53,835 nt of DNA from contig JAGVJJ010000004.1 in assembly GCA_020051175.1 (NCBI GenBank), forward strand, positions 107,558-161,392, written 5' to 3'. Position 1 is the first letter of the stretch. Every line of letters starts with the position of its first letter. Shown in pieces: positions 26,500 through 34,638 of this stretch. The notes beneath the pieces were generated by a model, which worked only from the letters and a program-made list of their open reading frames with translations, searched no databases and had not been told where the DNA came from. Source of the DNA: Bacteroidia bacterium. GTDB lineage: Bacteria; Bacteroidota; Bacteroidia; 2-12-FULL-35-15. Made by a program: the position numbers and the translations under genes.

Positions 26500-26540
26500 A
26501 CGAATTCAGCAATTCGTTATTCGTTTAATATTCGTAATCC
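26500..26540 (+). repeat. AATTCAGCAATTCGTTATTCG simple repeat
   Basis: Low-complexity run GAATTCAGCAATTCGTTATT followed by CGTTTAATATTCGTAATCC, in the gap between lipA and the next minus-strand gene. It is related to the stretch at 919-938. Confidence 0.5.
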
Positions 26541-26548
26541 GCTGCCTT

Positions 26549-27325
26549 TTAGAACCACTTTTTACCCCAAATCATCTTGAGATAAAGTGAAACATACACC
26601 TGTTGTTTTTTATTGTTTGCCATAAGTGGCAGTGCAAAAGGGTACACATCAGCAACAGCACCCGTTTCTATTGCTTTAATTGCATTAAACCGGTCCGCAT
26701 ATTCAAAACTAAGGCCAAGTTTTGCATAGCCTGCCGGATAAATGCTTGTTTTTTCTATACCTTTAAAAAAGGAAGCTTTGCCGTAGATATCTTCCTGTTT
26801 GTGTATTGCAGGATCATAACGTTCCGTGGAGGGTACTGTGGTATTCCCTTTATGTATTTCCAGGTAAACGGGCTTTGCAACACCCAGTGTTGCACCAAGG
26901 AAGTATGAATAGCGGACTTCAACGCTTTTTTTGTCACTTTTCTGAAAAAGTATATTCTGGTAACCAACTCCACCTCTCAATAGCAATACCGAGTTCAGTT
27001 TTCCATATACAAAACCTTTGGAATTGCCATAGTAAGAATTTACACTTTTAACTTCTTTAGGGTGTTTAAAATTAGAGGCTTCCACTTCGAACATTCTCTT
27101 GCGCTTTCCTGTTACATGCACACCACGTCTATATGCAGCTCCAAAGCCACCTGCAGAGTGTATAAATACACCAAAATTTTGCTCATGCCGGTACAATACG
27201 TTAACATCCTCCCCACTCTCTAAACGGGTTAAATCATCTTTGGTTTCCTGTGCAAAAAATGGTAGGGAAATAAAAGAGCTTAAAAGGAAAATGAAAATAA
27301 TTTTATAGCGCATGCAACGTTTCAT
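26549..27325 (-). CDS. Conserved hypothetical, probable outer membrane beta-barrel protein
   Basis: A 258-residue protein (or 254 if started at the second ATG, 27313). The promoter at 27331-27360 would start transcription within a few bases of the first ATG, so 27313 may be the true start. A signal peptide is clear (KIIFIFLLSSFISLPFFAQ). The mature part alternates hydrophobic and polar residues with aromatic girdles (RGGVGYQNILF, VEVRYSYFLGATLG, KLGLSFEYADRF) and ends in MIWGKKWF, a terminal Phe as in outer-membrane barrels. No named family is recognised. It may be co-transcribed with lipA. Confidence 0.7.
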   Translation of the reverse strand: MKRCMRYKIIFIFLLSSFISLPFFAQETKDDLTRLESGEDVNVLYRHEQNFGVFIHSAGGFGAAYRRGVHVTGKRKRMFEVEASNFKHPKEVKSVNSYYGNSKGFVYGKLNSVLLLRGGVGYQNILFQKSDKKSVEVRYSYFLGATLGVAKPVYLEIHKGNTTVPSTERYDPAIHKQEDIYGKASFFKGIEKTSIYPAGYAKLGLSFEYADRFNAIKAIETGAVADVYPFALPLMANNKKQQVYVSLYLKMIWGKKWF

Positions 27326-27330
27326 TATTA

Positions 27331-27360
27331 CAAATATACTATATTTTAAAGGATATTCAA
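27331..27360 (-). promoter_or_regulatory. Promoter of the beta-barrel gene
   Basis: On the minus strand: TTG at 27360-27358, a 19-nt spacer and TATATTTG at 27338-27331, a full match to TTG/TAnnTTTG. The predicted transcription start lies almost on the first possible ATG (27325), which argues for a very short or absent leader or for ATG 27313. Confidence 0.6.
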
Positions 27361-27394
27361 AGGCCGCAGGTAATTAAAAAATCCTAAATAATGC

Positions 27395-27433
27395 TGTATT
27401 GAATAGTATTTGCTGTATATTTAATTCAATACA
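27395..27433 (+). promoter_or_regulatory. Perfect 10-bp inverted repeat upstream of osmC
   Basis: TGTATTGAAT (27395-27404) and ATTCAATACA (27424-27433) are exact reverse complements separated by 19 nt. The right arm ends 19 nt before the OsmC start. The spacing would put the two half-sites about three helical turns apart centre to centre, suiting a dimeric regulator. Which protein binds is unknown; it could also form an RNA hairpin. Confidence 0.45.
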
Positions 27434-27452
27434 ATCTTTAATCCATATCTGA

Positions 27453-27857
27453 ATGAAAACATCTAAAATAACATACCTGGGCAATCTTCGTACAGAAGCG
27501 GTTCATTTAAAATCCGGAAATACAATTATAACAGACGCGCCTCCCGACAACAATGGCAAGGGCGAGGCTTTTTCTCCAACGGATTTGCTTGCAACTTCCC
27601 TTGGCTCATGTATGTTAACAATAATGGGCATAGTGGCACAGAGAAATAATATTAATATAGAGGGAACTACTATTGAAATTACAAAAGTGATGGAAGCAAA
27701 CCCAAGACGGGTTGGTGAGATTATTGTAGAGTTTTCAATGCCGGCAAATAATTACTCGGATAAGGAAAAGCAGCTTCTTGAAAATGCAGCGAATACTTGT
27801 CCTGTGGCCAAAAGCTTAAGTGCTGAGCTGAAGCAGACAGTTATTTTTAATTATTGA
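27453..27857 (+). CDS. OsmC family protein
   Basis: A 134-residue OsmC/Ohr-fold protein, a likely thiol-dependent peroxidase for organic hydroperoxides. The two reactive cysteines are visible: LGSCMLTIMG near residue 52 and ANTCPVAKSL near 115. The N-terminal part has the usual PTDLLATSLG motif ahead of the first Cys. Length fits the YhfA/OsmC subgroup rather than Ohr. It is followed 12 nt later by a tiny lipoprotein gene on the same strand. A perfect inverted repeat upstream may be a stress-responsive operator. Confidence 0.9.
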   Translation: MKTSKITYLGNLRTEAVHLKSGNTIITDAPPDNNGKGEAFSPTDLLATSLGSCMLTIMGIVAQRNNINIEGTTIEITKVMEANPRRVGEIIVEFSMPANNYSDKEKQLLENAANTCPVAKSLSAELKQTVIFNY

Positions 27858-27869
27858 CTTTAATCTCCA

Positions 27870-28055
27870 ATGGTTATGAAAAAATTCTTTCTTCCCCGAA
27901 TTACGGCAGTGAGCCTGGCACTTTGTGTAATGGCGGGTACGGTGGTGCTTTCAACCACAGGTTGCGGTGGCTCCAAGCCCGGATGTGGTTCCAAGCATCA
28001 GCATAAGGTGAGGGCAAAAAAGGTAAAACGCATGGCTCCGGGCATGACGATGTAA
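27870..28055 (+). CDS. Tiny lipoprotein-like peptide with Cys/His/Lys-rich tail
   Basis: A 61-residue peptide starting 12 nt after osmC. A basic start (MKKFFLPR), a hydrophobic segment and the sequence STTGC resemble a lipoprotein signal with Cys near residue 32. The remaining 29 residues are GGSKPGCGSKHQHKVRAKKV and a short Met-rich end. ATG 27876 is an equally possible start. No family is recognised. The Cys/His content would allow metal binding, but that is only a guess. Tight coupling to osmC suggests a shared transcript. Confidence 0.6.
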   Translation: MVMKKFFLPRITAVSLALCVMAGTVVLSTTGCGGSKPGCGSKHQHKVRAKKVKRMAPGMTM

Positions 28056-28067
28056 TGGTTAAAAGGG

Positions 28068-29144
28068 CTAATTTTTGATTAGCTTTATTACCTGCATGTG
28101 TGAGGTTGTGCTGGTTACTTGTAGGTAATAAATACCTTGATTCCAGCTGCTGCAGTTCAAAATGTGTGTTGCAGGGCTCTTGCGTTGTGTGTTTTCAATA
28201 TACTCTGTTTCCTGCCCTAGGATATTGAAAATTCGTATTTCTCTTATTAAGTCGTCTCCTTTTTCAGATATGAATAGTTGCTCTGCAACAGGGTTAGGAT
28301 AAGCATCTACCCGGAACGTTTCTTTGTAATTTCCGCTCACAGTTGTAAGCGTGGCCACCCATATACTGTCTACCCAATGAGGATTATCAATAAAAGGGTT
28401 GCGGTTATCCTGTATTTGGTAAATGGCATTGTTTCGGGAAATTTCTTTGCTGCTAACAGTATCCATGTGATGCCAGTTCAGCAACACATCTACCTGCCAG
28501 GGCAATAGGGTAGATTTGTTTGTGGCTCCCGAGCTACTCCAGGAAGCATCTTCGCCCTGGTAGCGTGTGCTCATGTAAAAATAGCTGCGAGCCAAATCGC
28601 CTTTGTATGCGTCTATAGGCTCAAATACGGTTTGACTGTAACCTGCATCTGCACAAGGGCCAAGCTTGCCTCCATTCTGTGAGGTCCAGGTTGCATTATT
28701 TACATCACCATAAGGATAATTGCTGCGTAAATTATTTACGTATCCATCTGTGGGATAAATGTGGAACATGTCAGAGCTTGGAACATTGTCCGAATTAAAC
28801 CAGCTTTGAGGCCAGGAGTGCTCCCTGTTGTAGCAGTCTGCCTCACTATTATAAGAGCCGCACTGATCGGATGAAAACGTAAATGCGTATGGCGGTGTGC
28901 TTCCGGGAATATCACTGTATATATCCCAAACTTTTCCATTTGTTTTTTTATCCGTATCCTCAAAATGGTTCCAAAGGCTGTTATAGCTTACAACCGTGTG
29001 GTTTTTAATAATATTGTGTAATGCAGTTTTCAAAGCAGTACCAGTTAACCCTTGAGCAGAATTGTAGTAGCCGGAAGGAACCTGGGCGCTTGAAACTATT
29101 GCAATAGTGAGTAGGGGACAGATGAATAAAAGTTTGAGTTTCAT
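28068..29144 (-). CDS. Secreted endonuclease I family protein, T9SS type A
   Basis: A 358-residue extracellular nuclease of the EndA/NucM (endonuclease I) family. A signal peptide ends at SSAQ. The catalytic core has YNREHSWPQSWF near residue 107, the His and Trp context expected for the metal-dependent beta-beta-alpha nuclease centre, and later SRNNAIYQIQDNRNPFIDN, which supplies the metal-binding Asn and the typical helix. Residues about 280-358 form a type A T9SS tail (VDAYPNPVAEQLFISEK, GIYYLQVT). It probably degrades environmental DNA for nutrients. A TACCTTTG -7 box lies upstream at 29186-29179. Confidence 0.93.
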   Translation of the reverse strand: MKLKLLFICPLLTIAIVSSAQVPSGYYNSAQGLTGTALKTALHNIIKNHTVVSYNSLWNHFEDTDKKTNGKVWDIYSDIPGSTPPYAFTFSSDQCGSYNSEADCYNREHSWPQSWFNSDNVPSSDMFHIYPTDGYVNNLRSNYPYGDVNNATWTSQNGGKLGPCADAGYSQTVFEPIDAYKGDLARSYFYMSTRYQGEDASWSSSGATNKSTLLPWQVDVLLNWHHMDTVSSKEISRNNAIYQIQDNRNPFIDNPHWVDSIWVATLTTVSGNYKETFRVDAYPNPVAEQLFISEKGDDLIREIRIFNILGQETEYIENTQRKSPATHILNCSSWNQGIYYLQVTSTTSHMQVIKLIKN

Positions 29145-29300
29145 TTAATAATGTATAATTGCACATTGAGTAAAGTTACAAAGGTAAAGCTAAATATTGG
29201 AGAAAGATAATATAACCGCGCAAGCTTGATTAAGTGCAGGATTCCTTAGTGAATATTAGTGCCCTGGTGGTAAATTTTTTGAAGCCTTTATATAAAACAA

Positions 29301-29330
29301 AAACGGATGTACCCATAGATACACCCGTTT
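29301..29330 (-). terminator. Rho-independent terminator of dnaK
   Basis: On the minus strand AAACGGGTGTA, loop, TACATCCGTTT followed by TTGTTTTATATAA. Arms pair over 11 positions with one G-T wobble-type mismatch. It starts about 20 nt after the dnaK stop. Confidence 0.8.
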
Positions 29331-29350
29331 CCTGTTCAATCGGATTAAAA

Positions 29351-31261
29351 TTATTTTTTATCCTCTTTTACCTCTTCAAAGTCAACATCAGTTACTTCAC
29401 TGTCTGCGTTGGCTTTTGGCTCACCATCGTTCTGAGGGTTGCCATTTGCTCCTGCGCCTTGCGTAGCATTGTACATGTCCTGTGAAGCAGCCTGCCATGC
29501 AGTGTTGATGTTTGCCAAAGCACTGTCAATACCAGCAAGATTGCGTGATGCATGAGCTGTTTTTAGTTCAGCAAGAGCGCTCTCGATAACTGATTTTTTC
29601 TCTGCCGGAATTTTATCTCCGTACTCTTTCAGTTGTTTCTCCGTTTGGAAAATCATTGAGTCAGCAGAGTTCACTTTTTCGATTTCTTCTTTTGCTTTTT
29701 TATCAGCTTCTGCATTTGCTTCCGCATCTGCTTTCATACGTTTGATTTCCTCATCGCTCAGGCCTGATTTAGCTTCGATACGGATGTTGTGCGATTTACC
29801 TGTAGCTTTATCTTTTGCAGATACATTCAGGATACCATTTGCATCAATATCAAACGTAACCTCTACCTGTGGAACACCTCTTGGTGCCGGTGGGATACCG
29901 TCAAGGTTGAATTCTCCTAATTTACGGTTATCTTTTGCCATCGGACGCTCACCCTGGTAAACTACAATCTGTACAGAAGGCTGGTTGTCACTTGCAGTGG
30001 AGAATGTTTCCGATTTTTTAGTAGGAATGGTTGTGTTCGCTTCAATTAATTTAGTCATTACACCACCCATGGTTTCAATACCTAGTGAAAGCGGGGTAAC
30101 ATCCAGTAACAATACATCTTTTACATCGCCTCTCAATACACCTCCCTGTATAGCAGCTCCAATCGCTACTACCTCATCCGGATTTACTCCTTTTGATGGC
30201 GCTTTTCCAAAGTATTTCTGAACAGCATCTACAATTGCAGGGATACGTGTTGAACCACCTACAAGAATAATCTCATCAATATCAGATGTGCTCAAACCTG
30301 CATTTTTTAAGGCGGTTTTGCACGGTTCGATTGTACGTTTGATCAAATCATCTACCAGCTGCTCAAATTTAGCGCGTGTTAATGTACGTACAAGGTGTTT
30401 TGGAATGCCATCTACCGGCATAATGTATGGCAGGTTGATTTCAGTAGAAGTAGTGCTGGAAAGCTCAATTTTAGCTTTTTCTGCAGCTTCTTTTAAACGT
30501 TGCAGTGCCATTGGGTCTTTTGACAAGTCCACACCGTTTTCGGATTTGAATTCAGCAATTAACCAGTCAATGATTTTGTGGTCAAAGTCATCACCACCAA
30601 GGTGTGTATCACCATCGGTGGATTTAACTTCAAATACACCATCACCCAACTCAAGTACAGAAACGTCATGTGTACCACCACCGCAGTCAAACACCACAAT
30701 TTTCATTTCTTTACCTCTTTTATCAAGACCATAAGCCAAAGCCGCAGCAGTAGGCTCATTGATAATACGCCTTACTTTTAGACCTGCAATTTCGCCTGCT
30801 TCTTTCGTTGCCTGACGTTGTGCATCGTTAAAATATGCCGGAACGGTAATAACCGCTTCGCTTACTTCCTGTCCCAGGTAATCTTCAGCGGTTTTTTTCA
30901 TTTTCTGGAGAATGATGGCAGAAATTTCCTGTGGGGTATATTTTCTATCGTCAATCTGTACACGAGGGGTATTATTATCGCCTTTCACCACTTTATATGG
31001 AACACGAACAATCTCTCTGGATACTTCATCGTAAGTATGTCCCATAAAACGTTTAATCGAATAAATCGTTTTAGCCGGGTTGGTGATTGCCTGGCGTTTA
31101 GCCGGGTCACCCACTTTACGCTCACCGTTTTCCACAAATGCTACAATAGAAGGAGTTGTGCGTTTTCCTTCGCTGTTTGGGATTACAACAGGCTCATTTC
31201 CTTCCATCACTGAAACGCAGGAGTTTGTTGTTCCTAAGTCGATACCAATTATTTTACTCAT
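29351..31261 (-). CDS. dnaK: Chaperone protein DnaK (Hsp70)
   Basis: A 636-residue Hsp70 chaperone acting with DnaJ and GrpE on unfolded proteins in the cytoplasm. The ATPase domain opens with [17 protein letters not shown] and has the phosphate motifs [17 protein letters not shown] and [12 protein letters not shown]. The substrate-binding domain begins near residue 390 ([17 protein letters not shown]). The lid ends in an acidic tail [15 protein letters not shown]. One small deviation is Cys in FDCGGGTHD where many DnaKs have Leu/Thr-type residues (usual FDLGGGTFD). It is transcribed alone, between two hairpin terminators; dnaJ and grpE are not nearby. Confidence 0.97.
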   Translation of the reverse strand: MSKIIGIDLGTTNSCVSVMEGNEPVVIPNSEGKRTTPSIVAFVENGERKVGDPAKRQAITNPAKTIYSIKRFMGHTYDEVSREIVRVPYKVVKGDNNTPRVQIDDRKYTPQEISAIILQKMKKTAEDYLGQEVSEAVITVPAYFNDAQRQATKEAGEIAGLKVRRIINEPTAAALAYGLDKRGKEMKIVVFDCGGGTHDVSVLELGDGVFEVKSTDGDTHLGGDDFDHKIIDWLIAEFKSENGVDLSKDPMALQRLKEAAEKAKIELSSTTSTEINLPYIMPVDGIPKHLVRTLTRAKFEQLVDDLIKRTIEPCKTALKNAGLSTSDIDEIILVGGSTRIPAIVDAVQKYFGKAPSKGVNPDEVVAIGAAIQGGVLRGDVKDVLLLDVTPLSLGIETMGGVMTKLIEANTTIPTKKSETFSTASDNQPSVQIVVYQGERPMAKDNRKLGEFNLDGIPPAPRGVPQVEVTFDIDANGILNVSAKDKATGKSHNIRIEAKSGLSDEEIKRMKADAEANAEADKKAKEEIEKVNSADSMIFQTEKQLKEYGDKIPAEKKSVIESALAELKTAHASRNLAGIDSALANINTAWQAASQDMYNATQGAGANGNPQNDGEPKANADSEVTDVDFEEVKEDKK

Positions 31262-31354
31262 TTTATTTAGTTTTTAAAGTTTTTTCTTTGTTAAGAAATA
31301 GAATACGAACTGCTGTTTTCAATCATTGTGCCAATAGGTTTTTAGCGAAATTAT

Positions 31355-31400
31355 GGCATAAAAAAACGTTGATTTTTTTAAAAATCAACGTTTTTATGCC
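31355..31400 (-). terminator. Strong terminator between DUF4249 gene and dnaK
   Basis: GGCATAAAAA..CGTTGATTTTT and AAAAATCAACGTTTTTATGCC form a stem of about 20 bp with a tiny loop near 31378. It lies 17 nt after the DUF4249 stop on the minus strand and upstream of dnaK, insulating dnaK from its neighbour. U-runs occur on both sides, so it may work in both directions. Confidence 0.8.
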
Positions 31401-31416
31401 AAAGTGACCGTTTGGT

Positions 31417-32481
31417 TTATTGGCAGACATTGCCAAGATAGTCTAAAAACTTTAAATGTTGAGTATATTGCCCGCATGCCAGGGAATCTCTACTTGTTTT
31501 GCCAAGGGGTTTGGAAAAAGGGGCTTTGCTATACCTTGAGGAAAAAATACCCAAGCCGTTGCTTATATTGGTATACTCTGGCTTTTCCTGTACAATACTG
31601 GTGGAGGGCTTATTTACATCAATAAAAGTGCTCAGGTCGTCTCCACCGGCTATCAGAAGCAAATCTACATTTAAGGGTGTGCGTGAAACCAGCTCCGTGT
31701 AGTCATCTAGTTGATTTCCAACAAATTGAAGGAACCCCTGACCAAGAAAATCGTTTTTCATGGTTTCGCCACCGGAAAGGCCTGTTGTTTTTTGGGCAGG
31801 AAATACCCAGTCCAGCTTTTGGGTAACATTACCCGTTGTTGTGGAGTCAATATAATTGAACCTAATGATTAATTGATATAGACGGGCATTTTTACCGGTT
31901 TGCCATCTTACCGGATAGGTATAATCATTGTTTTGTGCCAGGATAAAATTAAAAAATGGGGTGGTTGATACCGGAGCAGTATAAGTGGCATCTGTAATTA
32001 AAATTGTTTTGGCACTTGCTGTTATCCCTGTTTCGCTGTTTTTAACCGTCAGTTCATATTCGCTATCCGTATTCAGTGTTCCGGAAGGTGTTGAAAATGA
32101 ATATATTGCGTTTTGTTGGTCCGGTGCATAAAAAGTTCCGGGATTTTTAGGTATGGTATTGTCTGGTGTTAAACTGTATGAGCTCAGCTCAACACCATTT
32201 TTAATACGTTTTAAAGTCACGGTGAGTGCATTTACGTATTGTGTGGAATCCTTCACTTGTGCGTACGCAAGTGCGCTGCCTTCGCCTAAAAAGGCCTTGT
32301 TTATTTTTATGTATTGCTTGCTTTGCGACTGGTCGAGCAAACCATAAATAACCATGGTTTCCTTATAATCGCCAATAACTGATAAATCGGTACTGCAGGC
32401 CGAAAATAAAACAAGTGCGGCCAATGCTATTAAACTTACTTTTTTCACGAATACTTTATTGTAGAAATACAAATGTACCAT
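31417..32481 (-). CDS. DUF4249 domain lipoprotein
   Basis: A 354-residue lipoprotein of the DUF4249 family, found mostly in Bacteroidota, often near TonB-dependent transport genes. The lipobox is VLFSAC, with the Cys at about residue 29. Because the first 11 residues precede a short basic start (VKKVSLIALAALV), a GTG start at 32448 is possible. The family signature MVIYGLLDQSQSKQYIKINKAFLGEG follows. Probably anchored to the outer membrane. No TonB-dependent receptor neighbours it here, so its job is open. Confidence 0.85.
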   Translation of the reverse strand: MVHLYFYNKVFVKKVSLIALAALVLFSACSTDLSVIGDYKETMVIYGLLDQSQSKQYIKINKAFLGEGSALAYAQVKDSTQYVNALTVTLKRIKNGVELSSYSLTPDNTIPKNPGTFYAPDQQNAIYSFSTPSGTLNTDSEYELTVKNSETGITASAKTILITDATYTAPVSTTPFFNFILAQNNDYTYPVRWQTGKNARLYQLIIRFNYIDSTTTGNVTQKLDWVFPAQKTTGLSGGETMKNDFLGQGFLQFVGNQLDDYTELVSRTPLNVDLLLIAGGDDLSTFIDVNKPSTSIVQEKPEYTNISNGLGIFSSRYSKAPFSKPLGKTSRDSLACGQYTQHLKFLDYLGNVCQ

Positions 32482-32565
32482 TTATTTCAGTTTTTAGCAA
32501 TCACGTACCTCAAATAAGGGCTTTCCTTTCAATTAAGCATAAAAAGCTATTAAAAAAACAATTTG

Positions 32566-32573
32566 TAGATTTG
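32566..32573 (+). promoter_or_regulatory. Promoter -7 element of panB
   Basis: TAGATTTG is a full match to TAnnTTTG, 22 nt before the panB start codon. No clear TTG is present at the expected -33 distance, so only half of the promoter is supported. Confidence 0.4.
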
Positions 32574-32595
32574 CTGGAAATTTAAAGCTCCGCTT

Positions 32596-33411
32596 ATGTC
32601 AGTTCACAAAGAAGTAAAAAAAGTGACCACGCACGTGTTAATGGAAATGAAACACCATGGTGAAAAAATTTCCATGCTTACGGCTTATGATTATACAATG
32701 GCAAAAATTGTAGATCATGCAGGTATTGATGTTATACTGGTAGGCGATTCTGCATCCAATGTAATGGCCGGGCATGAAACAACCTTGCCCATTACACTTG
32801 ATCAGATGATTTACCATGCTTCATCGGTGGTGCGTGCTGTAAACCGTGCGCTGATTGTGGTTGATTTGCCTTTTGGTTCTTATCAGGGGAATTCAAAAGA
32901 AGCTTTGAACTCTGCCATAAAAATTATGAAGGAGAGTGGTGCCCATGCGGTAAAGCTAGAAGGTGGAAGCGAAGTAAAAGAGTCTATAGAGCGTATATTA
33001 ACTGCTGGTATACCCGTTATGGGACATTTAGGGCTTACCCCTCAAAGTATATATAAATTCGGGACCTACAGTGTGCGTGCCAAAGAAGAAGAAGAGGCTG
33101 CGCGTTTAATTGCAGATGCTAAAATATTGGAAAAGGTAGGTTGCTTTGCTCTTGTTTTGGAAAAAATACCAGCCAAATTAGCCGAAAAGGTGGCGAAAGA
33201 AATTTCCATTCCTGTAATTGGTATTGGTGCTGGTGGAGGTGTAGACGGACAGGTACTGGTTTTTCATGATATGGTAGGCTTAACGCATGAATTCAGCCCG
33301 CGTTTTTTAAGACGTTACCTGAGTTTGTATGATGATATAAAAAATGCTGTTGGACAATACATCAAAGATGTAAAATCAAAAGACTTTCCTAACGCTAACG
33401 AGCAGTATTAA
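32596..33411 (+). CDS. panB: 3-methyl-2-oxobutanoate hydroxymethyltransferase PanB
   Basis: A 271-residue ketopantoate hydroxymethyltransferase, the first step of pantothenate and coenzyme A synthesis. It uses 5,10-methylene-tetrahydrofolate. Family motifs are all present: [30 protein letters not shown] (metal-binding Asp), [26 protein letters not shown] and the late [19 protein letters not shown] with the PanB-type loop. Length matches the family. The pseudouridine synthase gene follows 51 nt downstream on the same strand; panC and panD are not in the window. Confidence 0.96.
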   Translation: MSVHKEVKKVTTHVLMEMKHHGEKISMLTAYDYTMAKIVDHAGIDVILVGDSASNVMAGHETTLPITLDQMIYHASSVVRAVNRALIVVDLPFGSYQGNSKEALNSAIKIMKESGAHAVKLEGGSEVKESIERILTAGIPVMGHLGLTPQSIYKFGTYSVRAKEEEEAARLIADAKILEKVGCFALVLEKIPAKLAEKVAKEISIPVIGIGAGGGVDGQVLVFHDMVGLTHEFSPRFLRRYLSLYDDIKNAVGQYIKDVKSKDFPNANEQY

Positions 33412-33462
33412 TACCAGTCCAGTAATCATTTACCGTAAACCCGCACCTGTCTTCATTCGCTT

Positions 33463-34149
33463 ATGACACCGATAGAAATTTTATTTGAAGACAATCATAT
33501 TATTGCCGTTAATAAAAGGCCATCCGATATTGTACAGGGCGATAAAACAGGTGATATTCCACTTAGTGATTTTGTAAAGCAGTATATAAAGCATAAATAC
33601 AACAAGCCCGGTGAAGTCTTTGTGGGTACTGTTCACCGCATCGACAGGCCCGTAAGTGGTGTTGTCCTTTTTGCTAAAACCAGCAAAGCTTTGACCCGCT
33701 TAAACCAAATGTTCCAGGGCAAAGAAATTCAAAAAACATATTGGGCAGTTGTAAAGAATAAACCTGCTTCTGCCGAAGGCAAGCTGGTTCATTACCTCAT
33801 TAAGAATGAAGCAAAAAATATGTCGAAAGCTTTCGATAAAGAAATATCCGGAGCTCTTCGTTCTGAACTGGATTACAAATTAATAGCCAGCTCAGATAAA
33901 TATTACCTGCTTGAAATAAAGCCCCACACGGGCCGTCATCACCAGATACGTGCACAGCTGTCGAAAATGGGCAGCCCTATAAAAGGTGATTTGAAATATG
34001 GTTTTGACCGCAGTAATAAAGATGCTTCCATTCATCTTCATGCCCGTAAGGTTGAATTCATCCACCCTGTTAAGAAAGAGCCTGTAATTATTGTTGCACC
34101 ACCACCGGATGAAGTGCTTTGGAATGCATTTTTAAAAATGCTTTCTTAG
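33463..34149 (+). CDS. RluA-family RNA pseudouridine synthase
   Basis: A 228-residue pseudouridine synthase of the RluA family without an N-terminal S4 domain. The catalytic motif VHRIDRPVSGVVLFAKT near residue 60 contains the nucleophilic Asp. Later motifs KPHTGRHHQIRAQLSKMGSP and GDLKYG, which form the active-site and RNA-contact strands, are intact. Target uridines cannot be told from sequence; length is close to short RluA/RluC/TruC-like members. It probably shares a transcript with panB and converges on arfB. Confidence 0.92.
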   Translation: MTPIEILFEDNHIIAVNKRPSDIVQGDKTGDIPLSDFVKQYIKHKYNKPGEVFVGTVHRIDRPVSGVVLFAKTSKALTRLNQMFQGKEIQKTYWAVVKNKPASAEGKLVHYLIKNEAKNMSKAFDKEISGALRSELDYKLIASSDKYYLLEIKPHTGRHHQIRAQLSKMGSPIKGDLKYGFDRSNKDASIHLHARKVEFIHPVKKEPVIIVAPPPDEVLWNAFLKMLS

Positions 34150-34158
34150 CAATGTTTG

Positions 34159-34563
34159 TTACCAGTCTTTTTGTCGCAGTTTTTTAATCCCTGAATCTCT
34201 CTTTTTCGACTCCAGCCGTCTTTCTTTCGAACCTTTTGAAGGCTTTGTTGGTTTGCGTTTCTTGGGTTTTATGAAGCTTTTTTGCATCAGCTCGTAGAAC
34301 TTTCGCACAGCAATCTCCTTGTTATCCAGCTGGGAACGCTCTGTTTGTACAATAAGCTGAAGTACACCATCCTTGGTAATCCTGTTTGCCAGTTTTTCAA
34401 GAACAATGGCTTTTTGTTCTTCGGAAAGCAAACCAGAATTAGTAATATCAAAATTCAATTCTACCTTGGTGGAAACTTTATTTACATTTTGTCCGCCTGC
34501 TCCACCACTACGGCTGGTTTTGAATTTTAACTCAGGAGTAAAATTTATTTCTTTGATATTCAT
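34159..34563 (-). CDS. arfB: Ribosome rescue peptidyl-tRNA hydrolase ArfB
   Basis: A 134-residue release-factor-like protein (ArfB/YaeJ) that frees stalled ribosomes lacking a stop codon. The catalytic GGQ lies in TSRSGGAGGQNVNKVSTKVE near residue 20-35. The C-terminal tail is very basic (KPKKRKPTKPSKGSKERRLE), as required for binding the empty mRNA channel. Length matches the family and excludes full-size RF1/RF2. It converges on the pseudouridine synthase gene with only 9 nt between their ends. Confidence 0.93.
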   Translation of the reverse strand: MNIKEINFTPELKFKTSRSGGAGGQNVNKVSTKVELNFDITNSGLLSEEQKAIVLEKLANRITKDGVLQLIVQTERSQLDNKEIAVRKFYELMQKSFIKPKKRKPTKPSKGSKERRLESKKRDSGIKKLRQKDW

Positions 34564-34638
34564 GCTGCAAAATTACTTATAAATTTATCAGAACAAGCAT
34601 TTGCTTATCTTTACAGTAATTAATACAAGCACACTAAA

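Noticed and set aside
30288..30734. Plus-strand frame antisense to dnaK.
   Set aside because: Antisense open frames are common opposite strongly conserved genes such as dnaK; no promoter or protein features were seen.
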